A DNA stretch of 28,950 nucleotides from an uncultured Oxalobacter sp. (GCA_934270705.1 CAKQQG010000016.1:1-28950); one strand, 5' to 3'. Counted from the stretch's first letter, positions 15,482-26,698 are shown. A program made the numbers and translations. The notes: generated by a model from the letters alone, not told the origin.

Positions 15482-16234
15482 ATGGCAGTTACAGAAGAAA
15501 ATCCGGAGAAACAGGGACGTCAAACCAAGATTCTGGTTGTGGATGATGATGTCCGTCTGAGAGATTTGCTGAGGCGCTACCTGTCGGAGCATGGTTTTGC
15601 AGTGACGACGGCAGAAAACGCGCAGGGTATGAACCGCTTCTGGATGCGTGAGCGTTTCGATTTGCTGGTGCTCGATCTGATGTTGCCTGGCGAGGATGGT
15701 TTGTCGATATGCCGCCGTTTGCGTGGAGGCGGAGACAAGACGCCGATCATCATGCTCACTGCAAAAGGCGAAGATACAGACAGGATCATCGGGCTGGAAA
15801 TGGGGGCGGATGATTATTTGCCCAAGCCGTTCAATCCACGGGAATTGCTCGCACGGATTTCGGCCGTTCTGAGACGGCGCCATCCCGACGAGATCCCGGG
15901 CTCGCCGTCCGAAACGCAGCAGGTTTTCCATTTCGGTGAATTCCAGCTTGACCTTGGCAATCGCACGCTTAAGAAAAACGGGGCCAATGTATCGCTGACG
16001 ACAGGGGAATTCGCTGTGCTCAAGGCATTTGCCAGCCATGCGCGGCAGCCGCTTTCGCGTGACAAGCTCATGTCGCTGGCGAAAGGGCGGGAATATGAAG
16101 TCTTCGATCGCAGTCTGGATGTCCAGATTTCAAGGTTGCGCAAGCTGATTGAGCCCGATCCATCCCATCCGTTGTATATCCAGACGGTGTGGGGACTGGG
16201 ATATGTGTTCATTCCAGACAAGGTAACACAATAG
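15482..16234 (+). CDS. ompR: Two-component response regulator OmpR
   Basis: DNA-binding response regulator of an osmolarity/envelope pathway, paired with EnvZ. The receiver domain covers residues 15-130: acidic pocket DDD (21-23), phosphoacceptor D65 in VLDLMLPGEDG, T93 and K115 (ADDYLPKPFNPREL). The C-terminal winged-helix domain runs from about 150 to 245, with the recognition region RSLDVQISRLRKLIE and the wing VWGLGYVF. The receiver is strikingly close to E. coli OmpR, more than to generic OmpR-family members. ATG 15482 (250 residues) is preferred over 15470, because AAGGA at 15466-15470 would overlap the latter. Ten bp separate it from envZ, so they are an operon. Confidence 0.94.
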   Translation: MAVTEENPEKQGRQTKILVVDDDVRLRDLLRRYLSEHGFAVTTAENAQGMNRFWMRERFDLLVLDLMLPGEDGLSICRRLRGGGDKTPIIMLTAKGEDTDRIIGLEMGADDYLPKPFNPRELLARISAVLRRRHPDEIPGSPSETQQVFHFGEFQLDLGNRTLKKNGANVSLTTGEFAVLKAFASHARQPLSRDKLMSLAKGREYEVFDRSLDVQISRLRKLIEPDPSHPLYIQTVWGLGYVFIPDKVTQ

Positions 16235-16244
16235 TCCGGCTCGC

Positions 16245-17648
16245 ATGACAAACGATACATACTCCGGACATGTCGCGCTGACAGAGCAAGAAATGCCGGT
16301 TTCTCCGGTGCCCTGGTGGAAAAGCAGCCTTTTCTGGCGAACGTTTTTTCTGGTGGGGATCTTGCTGGTCATCAGTATGGGGGCATGGATTTACAGCTTC
16401 CGGCTGGAACAGCGTGGTACACGTGCCAAAGCTGTCGCCGAGCAGGTCGTGTCGCTGGTGACGATCACGCGTGCCGCGCTGGTGCATTCGGAACCGGAGT
16501 CCAGACGGGAATTGCTGTTCGATCTGGCCAGCAACGAAGGGATCAGGATTTATCCGCTGGAGCCGACCGACCAGATCGAGCCGGTGACCAATGGCGATGA
16601 ATTCATGCAGGCGATGTTGCCCTACATGCGCCAGAAAATGGGAGAAGATACGATTCTTTCTCCGCGAGTCAACGATATGCCGGGTTTCTGGGTCAGTTTC
16701 GATCTGGAAGAAGACGATGCATACTGGCTGAGACTGGATAACGGGCGTGTGCGTGGAATTTCCGGGTTGCGCTGGCTGGGGTGGGGCGGCATCGTGCTGT
16801 TGCTTTCGCTTTTGGGGGCGGGTTTCATTTCACGCTTGCTGAGCGAACCGCTGGCGCGGCTGGCGTATGCGGCACGGCAGATGGCAAGCGGCAAGTCGCC
16901 GGAACCCTTGCCGGAAAAAGGGGTGACGGAAATTCGGGATGCCAACCACAGCTTCAATCAGATGGTGCGTGATCTGGAAAGAGTCGATTCTGACAGAACC
17001 GAAATTCTGGCAGGCATTTCTCATGACTTGCGTACCCCACTGACCCGAATGCGGCTGGAGCTGGAAATGTCGTCGCTTCCGGAAGAAAGCCTTGAGGGTA
17101 TGCAGGCCGATATTTCCCAGATGGATGCCATTGTCGGACAGTTTCTGGATTATGCCCGTCTTGGATCGCCTGTCTCATCGGAAACCGTCGATGTCAGTTC
17201 GCTTTTGCATATGATCGTTGATGAGGCAAGGCGTCGTCCCGGACTTGCGGTTAGTGCGGAAATCGGCGAGGGGTTGTCCATCTCGGCCAGGGAAATCGAT
17301 ATTCGCCGTTTGGTGAACAATGTGCTGACCAATGCGGAACGCTATGGCAAGACGTCTGGCAGTGATCTGGCCGAGGTCGATATTGTCTGCCGTCGTGAGG
17401 GTGACGAGGTGGCGATGGTGTTTTCCGACAGAGGGATCGGGGTTCCTGCTGACGATCTTGAACGGATGCTGCGTCCATTTACGCGGATGGATGATGCACG
17501 GGGGCAGGCTAACGGTTCCGGACTGGGACTGGCGATCGTTTCGCGGATCGCTCAACGCTATCGTGGACATGTCCGTCTGTCCAACAGACCGGAGGGTGGT
17601 TTGGTCGTATCGGTATGGTTCCCCGTGGTCAAATCGCCGAAAAAGTGA
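16245..17648 (+). CDS. envZ: Sensor histidine kinase EnvZ
   Basis: Inner-membrane sensor kinase that phosphorylates and dephosphorylates OmpR. Layout: cytoplasmic N-terminal tail of about 28 residues, TM1 (about 29-50), a periplasmic domain of roughly 120 residues, TM2 (about 177-199), a HAMP linker starting SEPLARLAYAARQMASG, DHp domain with H260 in ISHDLRTPLTRMRLELE, and a catalytic ATPase domain with the N box (N363 in NNVLTNAERYG), G1 DRGIGVP, F box PFTRMDDARG and G2 GSGLGLAIV. Length 467 compares with 450 in E. coli. The ATG at 16245 has no strong ribosome site, but the 10-bp gap suggests translational coupling with ompR. A strong terminator follows at 17677. Confidence 0.94.
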   Translation: MTNDTYSGHVALTEQEMPVSPVPWWKSSLFWRTFFLVGILLVISMGAWIYSFRLEQRGTRAKAVAEQVVSLVTITRAALVHSEPESRRELLFDLASNEGIRIYPLEPTDQIEPVTNGDEFMQAMLPYMRQKMGEDTILSPRVNDMPGFWVSFDLEEDDAYWLRLDNGRVRGISGLRWLGWGGIVLLLSLLGAGFISRLLSEPLARLAYAARQMASGKSPEPLPEKGVTEIRDANHSFNQMVRDLERVDSDRTEILAGISHDLRTPLTRMRLELEMSSLPEESLEGMQADISQMDAIVGQFLDYARLGSPVSSETVDVSSLLHMIVDEARRRPGLAVSAEIGEGLSISAREIDIRRLVNNVLTNAERYGKTSGSDLAEVDIVCRREGDEVAMVFSDRGIGVPADDLERMLRPFTRMDDARGQANGSGLGLAIVSRIAQRYRGHVRLSNRPEGGLVVSVWFPVVKSPKK

Positions 17649-17676
17649 TGTCGCAGAAAGCCTGTGCAATGAAATG

Positions 17677-17713
17677 GCCGGTATGTCGATGCGGACATGC
17701 CGGCTTTTCTTTT
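17677..17713 (+). terminator. Terminator of ompR-envZ
   Basis: GCCGGTATGTC (17677-17687) pairs with GACATGCCGGC (17694-17704), 11 bp with one T-G pair, loop of six bases, followed by TTTTCTTTT. It lies 29 bp after the envZ stop. Confidence 0.88.
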
Positions 17714-17797
17714 ACGGTCTTTTCTCGGTTTATGCCGGCGGCGAGGGTATAATAACCGTTTGTCCGTTTGTTCTGTTTTTCTTTTTTCGTACATATT

Positions 17798-20700
17798 ATG
17801 CTGATTCTTCCAGGCTCAAATGCCTTGTCCGCTTTCCGCGCCAGACGTCTTTTGGCGACTTTGCAGGAAATCGATCCTGCCATTACGGGTGTGGATGCAC
17901 GATATCTTCATTTTGTTGATGGCGGTGAGGGCTTGTCGCAGAACGCACTGGCCCGTTTGTCGTCGCTGCTGTCGTATGGTGATCCGTATTCCGGTAATGA
18001 AGCAGGAGATGAGTATGTGGTCGTGCCCCGTTTCGGCACGATTTCGCCCTGGTCTTCGAAAGCGACAGACATTGCGCATGATTGCGGTCTGGACGATGTC
18101 AGGCGTGTTGAACGGGGAATTTCCTATCATATTCAGCGTGCCGGGGGTGCACCGGAACCGACAGATGAATACCGCCGGGAAATTGCGGGAAAATTGCATG
18201 ACAGGATGACGGAGACGGTGCTGGCCAAACGTGAGGATGCGGCAGCGCTGTTTGAAGAATTGCAGGCAAAGCCCATGGAGTCTGTCGATATCGGATCAGG
18301 CGGCAAACAGGCACTCGTCGATGCAAACGGCAAGCTGGGACTGGCGCTTTCCGATGATGAAATCGATTATTTGTACGACGCGTTTTCGCGTGCGGGCCGC
18401 AATCCGACCGATGTCGAATTGATGATGTTCGCGCAAGCCAACAGCGAGCATTGCCGTCACAAGATTTTCAATGCCGACTGGACCATCGATGGCGAGAACC
18501 AGCCGGCCTCGCTTTTTTCCATGATCCGCAATACGCATGAAAAAAATCCCGGCAAGACGATCGTTGCCTACAAGGATAATTCTTCCATTATCGAAGGCAA
18601 GAAAATCATGCGTTTCTATCCGCAGGACGGCAAGGATGGTCACGTTTATCGTCCCAATGAAGAGCTTGCTCACATCCTGATGAAGGTGGAAACGCACAAC
18701 CATCCGACGGCGATTTCGCCGTTTCCAGGGGCGGCGACCGGTTCCGGCGGCGAAATCCGCGATGAAGGCGCAACAGGACGTGGCGCGAAGCCCAAGGCGG
18801 GGTTGACCGGTTTTACGGTATCGAATCTTTATTTGCCCGATGCGACAAGAAGCTGGGAAAATGCAGGCGATGTCACACGTATGCCGAAGAAAGACGGTGC
18901 TGCCGTTTACGGCAAACCCGATCGCATCGCATCTGCCTTGCAGATCATGATCGACGGGCCGATCGGTGGCGCCGCTTTCAATAACGAATTCGGCCGTCCG
19001 AACCTGACGGGATATTTCCGTACCTATGAACAGAATGTCGATAACCGTGTATTCGGGTATCACAAGCCGATCATGATCGCCGGCGGTATCGGTTCGATAT
19101 CGGATCTGCATACCAGCAAACAGGCCTTGCCGGTGGGGACGTTGCTGATCCAGCTGGGTGGTCCGGGGATGCGCATCGGTATGGGAGGTGGCGCCGCTTC
19201 GTCGATGGCGACCGGTGCGAATACGGCCGATCTGGATTTTGATTCCGTACAGCGTGGCAACCCGGAAATGCAGCGTCGCGCGCAGGAAGTGATCAACGCC
19301 TGTTGGGCGATGAAGGAAAACAATCCGATTCTGTCGATTCATGACGTCGGTGCGGGCGGATTGTCCAATGCTTTCCCGGAAATCACTCATGACGCCAATA
19401 TGGGCGCGGTGTTCGATTTGCGCAATGTACCGCTGGAAGAAAGCGGAATGTCGCCGCGCGAAATCTGGAGCAACGAGTCGCAGGAACGTTATGTGCTGGC
19501 CGTGTCGCAACAGGATATCGAGTTGTTCGACGAACTGTGCGGGCGTGAACGTTGTCCTTATGCCATCGTGGGTGCGATCACGGCGGAACGTCAGTTGAAG
19601 GTGATCGATCCGGAATACGGTAACAATCCTGTCGATATGCCGATGGATGTGCTGTTGGGCAAGCCCCCGAAGATGCACCGCGATGTCGCTCATGAAGTGC
19701 ATGAATATCCGCCGATCCGGCTTGATTCCCTGGAACTGGAAAAAGTGGCCAGGGATGTATTGCTGTTGCCGACAGTAGGTGACAAGTCGTTTCTGATTAC
19801 GATCGGCGATCGCTCGGTCGGCGGGTTGACCAGCCGTGACCAGATGGTCGGCCCCTGGCAGGTACCGGTGGCCGATTGTGCCGTGACCCTCATGAGTTAT
19901 GAGGGATATGCTGGCGAGGCGATGGCCATGGGTGAACGGACGCCGCTGGCGGTGATCGATGCGCCGGCATCCGGTCGTATGGCGATAGGCGAGGCGCTGA
20001 CCAATATCGCGGCGGCACCGATCGCCGATATTTCCGATATCAAGCTTTCCGCCAACTGGATGGCAGCGTGCGGACAGGCCGGACAGGATGCGGCACTGTA
20101 CGATACGGTCAAAACCGTCGGCATGGATTTGTGTCCAGAACTGGGTATCAGCATTCCGGTGGGCAAGGATTCCCTGTCGATGCGTACGACATGGCAGGAT
20201 GGCGGCAAGGACAAGGAAGTGCTGTCTCCGGTATCGCTGATCGTTTCCGCTTTTGCGCCGGTTACCGATGTGCGTGACGCATTGACACCGCAACTTGATT
20301 GCGATGTCGGTGAAACCGTATTGATTCTGATCGATCTGGGACGTGGCAAAAACCGGATGGGAGCGTCCGCACTGGCGCAGGTAACGCAACAGATCGGAGC
20401 ATCGGTTCCGGATGTGGATAGCGCAAAAGACCTGAAAGCCTTTTTCGGCGTGATACAGAAGCTCAACAGGGAAGGACTGTTGCTGGCATATCATGACCGG
20501 TCCGATGGCGGACTGTTTGCGACGTTGTGCGAGATGGCGTTCGCCAGCCGTTGTGGTCTGGATATCGATCTGGATTATGTGGTCAATGCGGCACAGGTCA
20601 AGGGAAGCGACAATGCCAATATTCTCGCTGCCCTGTTCAATGAAGAACTGGGTGCTGTCATTCAGATCCGTCTGGGCGATCTCGACAGGGTTCAGACACG

Positions 20701-21751
20701 GCTCAAAACGGCTGGACTGGATACCGCCGCGCATTATCTGGGTGCGGTAACCAGTGGTGAAACACTGGAATTCAAGTTGCGCGGTGTACCCGTTTATTCA
20801 CCGTCACGGGTTCATCTGCATCGCTTGTGGAGTGAAACAAGCTGGCGGATCGCCAGGATGCGCGACAATCCGGATTGTGCCGATATGGAATACGACCGGA
20901 TTCTGGATACGGACGATCCCGGCATGGCGCCGCGTGTACCTTTCGATATGCAGGAAAACATCGCTGCGCCTTTTGTCTCGAAAGGGCTTCGGCCGCGCGT
21001 GGCGATCTTGCGGGAACAGGGTTCCAATTCCCATGTCGAGACTGCCTATGTCATGCACAAGGCCGGTTTCGAGGCGGTCGATGTGCATATGAGCGATTTG
21101 ATCGACGGGCGTATCTGGCTGGATGATTTCAAGGGGATGATCGCGGTCGGCGGTTTTTCTTACGGCGACGTGCTGGGTGCCGGTGAAGGCTGGGCCAAGA
21201 AGATCCTGTTCAATGAACGTCTGAAAGAACAGTTCGAAACGTTCTTTTTCCGGCAGGATACATTCGCATTGGGGATTTGCAATGGTTGCCAGATGATGAG
21301 CAGTCTGGCTTCCATCATTCCGGGTGCCGAAGCATGGCCGAAGTTCGTGCGCAACCGTTCCGAGCAATTCGAGGCACGTTTCACGATGGTCGGTATTCCG
21401 AAGTCGCCTTCCATTTTCTTTGCAGGAATGGAAAGTATGGAAGCGCCGATCGTGGTATCGCATGGAGAAGGCAGAGCCGATTTCTCCCAACAGGGGGATA
21501 TCGGAAAGGTACATGTCGCCATGCGTTATATCGATCGCAAGGGGCAGCCGACAGAAATCTATCCTCTCAATCCGAACGGATCGCCGCAGGGGATTACGTC
21601 CGTGACGACGCCGGACGGGCGCTTTACGGTGATGATGCCTCATGCCGAACGGGTATTCAGAACCGTACAGCAATCCTGGGCCCCGGGCGGTTGGGGTGAA
21701 AATTCGCCCTGGATGCGGATGTTTTTCAATGCACGCAAGTGGGTTGGTTAG
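17798..21751 (+). CDS. purL: Phosphoribosylformylglycinamidine synthase, single-chain (large) form
   Basis: Converts FGAR, glutamine and ATP to FGAM in de novo purine synthesis. The 1317-residue length is that of the large single-chain enzyme of beta- and gammaproteobacteria. N-terminal domain to about 160, linker, two PurM-like synthetase halves with [35 protein letters not shown] and [20 protein letters not shown] segments, and a C-terminal class I glutaminase from [17 protein letters not shown] with nucleophile C1161 in [10 protein letters not shown] and the downstream histidine in MPHAERVFR. The start at 17798 ([14 protein letters not shown]) fits homologs, but no Shine-Dalgarno is visible; an in-frame ATG ten codons upstream is less likely. 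It is transcribed alone, between two terminators, away from purE-purC. Confidence 0.96.
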   Translation: MLILPGSNALSAFRARRLLATLQEIDPAITGVDARYLHFVDGGEGLSQNALARLSSLLSYGDPYSGNEAGDEYVVVPRFGTISPWSSKATDIAHDCGLDDVRRVERGISYHIQRAGGAPEPTDEYRREIAGKLHDRMTETVLAKREDAAALFEELQAKPMESVDIGSGGKQALVDANGKLGLALSDDEIDYLYDAFSRAGRNPTDVELMMFAQANSEHCRHKIFNADWTIDGENQPASLFSMIRNTHEKNPGKTIVAYKDNSSIIEGKKIMRFYPQDGKDGHVYRPNEELAHILMKVETHNHPTAISPFPGAATGSGGEIRDEGATGRGAKPKAGLTGFTVSNLYLPDATRSWENAGDVTRMPKKDGAAVYGKPDRIASALQIMIDGPIGGAAFNNEFGRPNLTGYFRTYEQNVDNRVFGYHKPIMIAGGIGSISDLHTSKQALPVGTLLIQLGGPGMRIGMGGGAASSMATGANTADLDFDSVQRGNPEMQRRAQEVINACWAMKENNPILSIHDVGAGGLSNAFPEITHDANMGAVFDLRNVPLEESGMSPREIWSNESQERYVLAVSQQDIELFDELCGRERCPYAIVGAITAERQLKVIDPEYGNNPVDMPMDVLLGKPPKMHRDVAHEVHEYPPIRLDSLELEKVARDVLLLPTVGDKSFLITIGDRSVGGLTSRDQMVGPWQVPVADCAVTLMSYEGYAGEAMAMGERTPLAVIDAPASGRMAIGEALTNIAAAPIADISDIKLSANWMAACGQAGQDAALYDTVKTVGMDLCPELGISIPVGKDSLSMRTTWQDGGKDKEVLSPVSLIVSAFAPVTDVRDALTPQLDCDVGETVLILIDLGRGKNRMGASALAQVTQQIGASVPDVDSAKDLKAFFGVIQKLNREGLLLAYHDRSDGGLFATLCEMAFASRCGLDIDLDYVVNAAQVKGSDNANILAALFNEELGAVIQIRLGDLDRVQTRLKTAGLDTAAHYLGAVTSGETLEFKLRGVPVYSPSRVHLHRLWSETSWRIARMRDNPDCADMEYDRILDTDDPGMAPRVPFDMQENIAAPFVSKGLRPRVAILREQGSNSHVETAYVMHKAGFEAVDVHMSDLIDGRIWLDDFKGMIAVGGFSYGDVLGAGEGWAKKILFNERLKEQFETFFFRQDTFALGICNGCQMMSSLASIIPGAEAWPKFVRNRSEQFEARFTMVGIPKSPSIFFAGMESMEAPIVVSHGEGRADFSQQGDIGKVHVAMRYIDRKGQPTEIYPLNPNGSPQGITSVTTPDGRFTVMMPHAERVFRTVQQSWAPGGWGENSPWMRMFFNARKWVG

Positions 21752-21793
21752 GTCTGCATGGTGAAAACGGCGGAGTTTGCCGGAAACCGAATG

Positions 21794-21820
21794 AACAGCC
21801 TGTGAAAACAGGCTGTTTTT
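21794..21820 (+). terminator. Terminator of purL
   Basis: AACAGCCTGT (21794-21803) pairs with ACAGGCTGTT (21808-21817) across a stable GAAA tetraloop, followed by TTT. It starts 43 bp after the purL stop. Confidence 0.92.
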
Positions 21821-22016
21821 CATGACATGCAAGATACGGCATGCCTATACAGACCGGCGTGTTTTATTTAAGCCACAGTCCCCGGAAAACCGGCAAGGTG
21901 ACAGGTTCGTTTCCCGGGCTTGTGTCTGTGTCTATATCGCTCCGGCAGGACGTGTTGCCGGATGGGGTGGCAGGTGTTACCTGATACAAAACATCCGTAT
22001 GCGATGTGTTTTCTTT

Positions 22017-22022
22017 TATAAT
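22017..22022 (+). promoter_or_regulatory. Possible -10 box for alaS
   Basis: A perfect TATAAT hexamer lies 40 bp before the alaS ATG, in a T-rich stretch. No good -35 is found 16-18 bp upstream (sequence near TCCGTA), so the promoter is uncertain. The remaining 21821-22016 holds nothing else that I can identify. Confidence 0.35.
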
Positions 22023-22061
22023 TTCCTCTTTCAGCAATGCTGCTTTCTTTCAAGACTAAAA

Positions 22062-24674
22062 ATGAAATCTGCCGAAATTCGTGAAAAGTTCCTGGATTTT
22101 TTCAAGTCCAGGGGGCATACGGTCGTCCGTTCCAGCCCGCTGGTGCCTGCCAACGACCCGACACTGATGTTGACCAATGCGGGAATGGTTCAGTTCAAGG
22201 ATGTATTTCTCGGGCTGGACAAACGTCCCTATACGCGGGCGACATCTGTCCAGCGGTGTGTGCGGGCAGGCGGGAAGCATAACGATCTTGAAAACGTGGG
22301 TTATACCGCACGTCATCATACATTTTTCGAAATGCTGGGCAATTTCAGTTTCGGCGATTATTTCAAGCGTGATGCCATTCATTTTGCATGGGAATTGCTG
22401 ACGACGGTTTACGGTTTGCCTCCGGAAAAGCTCTGGGCCACGGTGTATCAGGAAGATGATGAAGCCTATGATATATGGGCGAACGAAATCGGTTTGCCAA
22501 AAGAACGGATTGTCCGGATCGGTGATAACAAGGGCGCACGATATGCGTCCGACAATTTCTGGCAAATGGCTGATACAGGTCCATGCGGCCCGTGCAGTGA
22601 AATCTTTTATGACCATGGTCCCGATGTGGCCGGTGGCCCTCCGGGAAGTCCGGATGAAGATGGCGACCGTTATATCGAAATCTGGAATCTCGTGTTCATG
22701 CAGTTCAACCGGGATGAACAGGGCAATATGACGCCATTGCCGCGTCCCTGTGTCGATACGGGCATGGGGCTGGAAAGACTTGCGGCAGTCTTGCAGCATG
22801 TCCACAGCAATTACGACATCGACTTGTTCCAGAATCTGATCCGTGCGGCGGCACGCGAGACTGGTACGACCGATTTGACGGACAATTCCCTGAAGGTCAT
22901 CGCGGATCATATCCGCGCGAGTGCTTTCATGATCGTTGACGGACTGATTCCGGGCAGCGACGGGCATGGTTATGTATTGCGCCGGATTATCCGCCGCGCA
23001 TTGCGTCACGGCTACAAGCTGGGTCAGACGAAACCGTTTTTCTACAAGCTGGTCGATGATCTGGTGAAAGAAATGGGCGCAGCTTATCCGGAATTGACCG
23101 AGGCCGCCGATAATGTCAAGCGTGTGTTGCGTCATGAAGAAGAACGCTTCGGCGAAACGCTTGATAACGGGATGAAGATTCTCGAGGCGGCGCTTTCCGG
23201 CGGGACGAAAGTGCTGGATGGTAATACGGCATTCACGTTGTACGACACTTATGGTTTCCCGCTTGATTTGACGGCGGATATTTGTCGTGAACGCGCGATC
23301 TCCGTGGATGAAAAAGGATTTGACGAAGCCATGGAAAGACAGCGGGCCGCAGCACGCGCATCCGGCAAGTTCAAAATGGCTGCCGTTCTGGACTATGATG
23401 GCGAAAAGACCCGTTTCGTCGGTTATGACACACTGGATGAAACAGGCACGGTGGTCGCGTTGTACCGTGACGGTGTGCCGGTCAAACGATTGGAGGCCGG
23501 ACAGAACGGTGTCGTCGTGCTCGATACCACGCCGTTTTATGCAGAGTCCGGCGGGCAAGTCGGTGATACGGGGGTTTTGCGCAACGGCGATGCGCAGTTT
23601 GACGTGACCGATACACAGAAGATTCAGGCAGGTGTATCCGGTCATCACGGGATGGTGAAACATGGTGCGATTGCACTGGGCGACAAGCTGGAAGCGCATG
23701 TCGATATGCAGCGGCGTGCGCAGATCATGCGCAACCATTCGGTGACCCACCTGATGCACAAGGCATTGCGTCAGGTATTGGGTTCTCATGTCGCACAGAG
23801 GGGTTCGCTTGTCGATCCGGACAAGACACGTTTCGATTTCAGCCACAATGCGCCGGTTACTGACGATGAAATCCGTCAGGTGGAGGAAATCGTCAATCGT
23901 GAGATCATTGCCAATACGCCGACGCAGGCACAGCAGATGTCGTATGATGAAGCGATCGCTCATGGCGCGACGGCGCTGTTCGGTGAAAAATATGGCGATG
24001 TCGTACGTGTGCTGGATATCGGTTTCTCGTGCGAACTGTGTGGTGGTACCCATGTCGCCCGTACCGGGGATATCGGCTTTTTCAAGATTGTTTCCGAAGG
24101 CGGTGTCGCAGCCGGTATCCGGCGTATCGAGGCGGTGACAGGACTGGGTGCAATGCACTGGGTTCAGGATATGGCGCGCAGGCTCGATGATGTGGCGGTC
24201 GCTCTGAAAACACAGCCGGACGTACTGCTTGAACGTGTGGGACAGTTGCAGGATCAGATGAAGGGAATGGATCGTGAACTGTCCACGCTGAAGGCGAAAA
24301 TGGCATCCAGCCAGGGTAACGACCTGGCCGGACAGGCAGTCGATGTCGGCGGTGTGAAAGTGCTGGCGTCCATTGTCGAGGGGGCCGATGTGCCGGGGCT
24401 GCGCAATACCATGGACAAATTGAAAGACAAGCTGAAAACGGCGGCGATCGTGCTGGCGACGGTCAGGGATGGCAAAGTCAGTCTGATTGCAGGCGTTACA
24501 CAGGATATGACATCGAAGCTCAAGGCAGGCGAGCTGGTCAATCATGTTGCACGGCAAGTCGGCGGCAAGGGGGGCGGTCGTCCCGATATGGCGCAGGCAG
24601 GCGGTTCCGATCCGAGTGGCCTGCATGAAGCGTTAAGAAGTGTCGAAGGCTGGGTTCGTGAACGTCTGGGCTGA
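22062..24674 (+). CDS. alaS: Alanine--tRNA ligase
   Basis: Charges tRNA-Ala with alanine and clears mischarged Ser/Gly-tRNA-Ala. The 870-residue protein has the class II catalytic core (motif 1 [14 protein letters not shown], motif 2 region around [13 protein letters not shown], motif 3 [12 protein letters not shown]), the editing domain with zinc-site residues H559 and H563 (HSVTHLMH) and C660 and H664 (CGGTHV), and a C-terminal C-Ala domain with the [15 protein letters not shown] glycine segment. Start ATG 22062 ([14 protein letters not shown]) fits homologs; the upstream ribosome site is weak. An in-frame open stretch to 21822 precedes it and is not part of the gene. The TusA-like gene begins 6 bp after the stop. 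Confidence 0.97.
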   Translation: MKSAEIREKFLDFFKSRGHTVVRSSPLVPANDPTLMLTNAGMVQFKDVFLGLDKRPYTRATSVQRCVRAGGKHNDLENVGYTARHHTFFEMLGNFSFGDYFKRDAIHFAWELLTTVYGLPPEKLWATVYQEDDEAYDIWANEIGLPKERIVRIGDNKGARYASDNFWQMADTGPCGPCSEIFYDHGPDVAGGPPGSPDEDGDRYIEIWNLVFMQFNRDEQGNMTPLPRPCVDTGMGLERLAAVLQHVHSNYDIDLFQNLIRAAARETGTTDLTDNSLKVIADHIRASAFMIVDGLIPGSDGHGYVLRRIIRRALRHGYKLGQTKPFFYKLVDDLVKEMGAAYPELTEAADNVKRVLRHEEERFGETLDNGMKILEAALSGGTKVLDGNTAFTLYDTYGFPLDLTADICRERAISVDEKGFDEAMERQRAAARASGKFKMAAVLDYDGEKTRFVGYDTLDETGTVVALYRDGVPVKRLEAGQNGVVVLDTTPFYAESGGQVGDTGVLRNGDAQFDVTDTQKIQAGVSGHHGMVKHGAIALGDKLEAHVDMQRRAQIMRNHSVTHLMHKALRQVLGSHVAQRGSLVDPDKTRFDFSHNAPVTDDEIRQVEEIVNREIIANTPTQAQQMSYDEAIAHGATALFGEKYGDVVRVLDIGFSCELCGGTHVARTGDIGFFKIVSEGGVAAGIRRIEAVTGLGAMHWVQDMARRLDDVAVALKTQPDVLLERVGQLQDQMKGMDRELSTLKAKMASSQGNDLAGQAVDVGGVKVLASIVEGADVPGLRNTMDKLKDKLKTAAIVLATVRDGKVSLIAGVTQDMTSKLKAGELVNHVARQVGGKGGGRPDMAQAGGSDPSGLHEALRSVEGWVRERLG

Positions 24675-24680
24675 TACGGG

Positions 24681-24926
24681 ATGGAAAACTGTGAGGCAAG
24701 TGGTGTCGATCTGACGATCGATGCCTGCGGGACGAAATGTCCCATACCGATTCTGAAGGCGAAAAAAGCCTTGTCTGGTATGGCATCCGGGCAGTTGCTC
24801 AAGGTTCTGGCGACTGATCCCGGTGCAGTGCGCGATTTCCGTTTTTTCGGTAGCCAGACTGGAAACGAAGTCGTCGCCCAGAACGAGGATAACGGTGTCT
24901 ATACGATCATCGTCAAAAGAAAATAG
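24681..24926 (+). CDS. TusA/SirA family sulfur-carrier protein
   Basis: An 81-residue cytosolic protein of the TusA fold (beta-alpha-beta-alpha-beta-beta). The family motif CPxP is present as TKCPIPILKAKKAL (residues 18-31), with C20 the persulfide-carrying cysteine in TusA proteins; C4 and C16 lie upstream. DPGAVRDFRFF and the closing strand VYTIIVKRK follow. TusA itself passes sulfur to the TusBCD-TusE relay for tRNA 2-thiouridine, but paralogs serve other sulfur pathways, so I do not give this one a gene name. It lies 6 bp after alaS and 33 bp before etfB and probably shares their transcript. The ATG has a poor ribosome site and may depend on coupling to alaS. Confidence 0.86.
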   Translation: MENCEASGVDLTIDACGTKCPIPILKAKKALSGMASGQLLKVLATDPGAVRDFRFFGSQTGNEVVAQNEDNGVYTIIVKRK

Positions 24927-24959
24927 GGCTGGAAACAGCGGATTAGTTTGGAGTGTTGC

Positions 24960-25709
24960 ATGAAGATACTGGTACCCGTCAAACGGGTTGTGGATTATAA
25001 CGTCAGGATTCGCGTCAAACCGGACGGCAGCGGTATCGAAACGGACAATGTGAAGATGTCGATGAATCCGTTCGATGAAATCGCTGTCGAGGAAGCCGTT
25101 CGCCAGAAGGAAGCGGGTGTCGCAACCGAGGTAATCGCTGTTTCATGCGGTGTGGAAAAATCGCAGGATACCTTGCGTACTGCCATGGCGGTCGGTGCCG
25201 ACCGCAGTGTTCTGGTGAAAACCGATGCGGTCTTGCAGCCGCTGACGGTGGCGCGGATGCTGCAAAAGATTGTGGAAAAGGAACAGCCTGATCTGGTCAT
25301 TCTGGGAAAACAGGCTACCGATGACGATGCCAGCCAGACGGGACAGATGCTTGCCGCGCTTCTGGACTGGCCGCAGGCCACATCCGTTTCCGCCCTGAAA
25401 ATCGAAAACGGCAAGGCGCTGGTCACACGTGAGGTCGATGATGGGCAGGAAATGCTGGCGTTGACCTTGCCGGCAGTGATTACGGCGGATTTGCGTCTGA
25501 ACGAGCCGCGGTATGTGACCCTGCCCAATATGATGAAGGCGAAAAAGAAACCGGTTGAAATGACGACGCCGGAGGAACTGGGCGTACCGGTGGAATCCAG
25601 GCTGAAAACGTTGAAGGTCACAGAGCCGGCGGCACGCTCACAGGTGCAGATGGTGCCGGATATTGCGACACTGGTGTCTGTGCTGAAGAACGAAGCCAAA
25701 GTGATTTGA
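24960..25709 (+). CDS. etfB: Electron transfer flavoprotein beta subunit
   Basis: The AMP-binding subunit of the ETF heterodimer, which carries electrons from acyl-CoA and other dehydrogenases to the ETF:quinone oxidoreductase. The 249-residue protein starts MKILVPVKRVVDYNVRIRVK, has the NPFDEIAVEEAVRQKE segment and the beta-subunit signature around KQATDDDASQTGQMLAALLDWP (split across residues 117-140). ATG 24960 has GGAG six bases upstream; a TTG four codons earlier is less likely. It is followed by etfA after 43 bp. No acyl-CoA dehydrogenase lies next to the pair within the window, so the electron source is not evident. Confidence 0.96.
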   Translation: MKILVPVKRVVDYNVRIRVKPDGSGIETDNVKMSMNPFDEIAVEEAVRQKEAGVATEVIAVSCGVEKSQDTLRTAMAVGADRSVLVKTDAVLQPLTVARMLQKIVEKEQPDLVILGKQATDDDASQTGQMLAALLDWPQATSVSALKIENGKALVTREVDDGQEMLALTLPAVITADLRLNEPRYVTLPNMMKAKKKPVEMTTPEELGVPVESRLKTLKVTEPAARSQVQMVPDIATLVSVLKNEAKVI

Positions 25710-25752
25710 GCGCTATCGGCGCATATCCAGTTTTCTATACAGGAATTCAGAA

Positions 25753-26685
25753 ATGTCCATTCTCGTTATTGCCGAACACGATAACAGCTCTCTTAAAAAC
25801 AGTACCTTGAATACGGTCAGCGCCGCGCTGGCTTGCGGTCAGGATGTGCATGTGCTTGTTGCAGGCAGCCAGTGCCGTTCTGTGGCCGACAGGGTGGCGT
25901 GCGTCGCAGGAGTTTCCAAAGTACTGCTGGCCGATGCCGCCGAACTGGAACACGGTTTGCCGGAAGATGTCGCCGCACAGGTGCTGACCATTGCAGCCGG
26001 GTATTCGCATATCCTTGCGTCCGCCACATCTTTCGGGAAAGCATTCATGCCGCGTGTTGCGGCATGTCTGGGTGTCGGACAGGTTTCGGAAATCATTCGG
26101 GTAGTGTCGGACGATACGTTCGAACGGCCGATTTATGCGGGCAATGCCATTGCCACGGTACAATCCACAGACTCCGTCAAGGTGCTGACCGTCCGGACGA
26201 CGGCGTTTCCGCCAGCATCGCCGGGCGATCATGTCGCACCTGTCGAAGTAATCGATGCGGTTTCTGGAAAGGGTAAAACCGAGTATGTGTCCTCTCGTAC
26301 CGACTCCTCGTCCCGTCCCGAACTTTCCAGCGCGAAAATCGTGGTGGCAGGCGGTCAGGGTGTCGGTTCGGCAGACAATTTCAAATTGATCGAGACACTG
26401 GCAGACAAGTTGGGTGCGGCGATCGGTGCATCGCGTGCCGCCGTCGATGCGGGCTACGTATCGAACGATTTGCAAGTCGGACAGACAGGCAAGATCGTTG
26501 CGCCGGATTTGTATATCGCCATCGGTATTTCCGGCGCGATCCAGCATGTTGCCGGTATCAAGGATGCCAGAACGATTGTTGCGATCAATCAGGATCCGGA
26601 CGCTCCGATTTTCCTGACGGCCGACTACGGTATTGTCGGCGATCTCAATGAACTGGTGCCGCAGTTGATTGCCGCACTGGACTGA
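25753..26685 (+). CDS. etfA: Electron transfer flavoprotein alpha subunit
   Basis: The FAD-binding subunit of ETF, partner of EtfB. The 310 residues have an N-terminal domain (about 1-185) and a C-terminal FAD domain with GGQGVGS (near 196-202), GASRAAVDAGY, and the signature from LYIAIGISGAIQHVAG through NQDPDAPIF to DYGIVGD. These are the usual flavin and pyrophosphate contacts. AGGA upstream of the ATG supports the start. The etfBA order and close spacing are standard. A small hairpin at 26699-26716 lies between this gene and the ribonucleotide reductase. Confidence 0.96.
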   Translation: MSILVIAEHDNSSLKNSTLNTVSAALACGQDVHVLVAGSQCRSVADRVACVAGVSKVLLADAAELEHGLPEDVAAQVLTIAAGYSHILASATSFGKAFMPRVAACLGVGQVSEIIRVVSDDTFERPIYAGNAIATVQSTDSVKVLTVRTTAFPPASPGDHVAPVEVIDAVSGKGKTEYVSSRTDSSSRPELSSAKIVVAGGQGVGSADNFKLIETLADKLGAAIGASRAAVDAGYVSNDLQVGQTGKIVAPDLYIAIGISGAIQHVAGIKDARTIVAINQDPDAPIFLTADYGIVGDLNELVPQLIAALD

Positions 26686-26698
26686 AGGATGCTGCGGA

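Noticed and set aside
18296..20734. Very long reverse open frame (812 codons) antisense to purL
   Set aside because: It mirrors the purL codon pattern, has no ribosome site and no recognisable domain, and is rich in His/Arg/Gln as expected from the reverse of a GC-biased frame. The same holds for the 856-codon frame antisense to alaS (22056-24626) and the 307-codon one antisense to pgk (1122-2045).
21822..22061. In-frame 80-codon extension at the start of alaS
   Set aside because: The sequence resembles no AlaS N-terminus; homology starts at [10 protein letters not shown] (22062), and the region contains a possible promoter -10 box.
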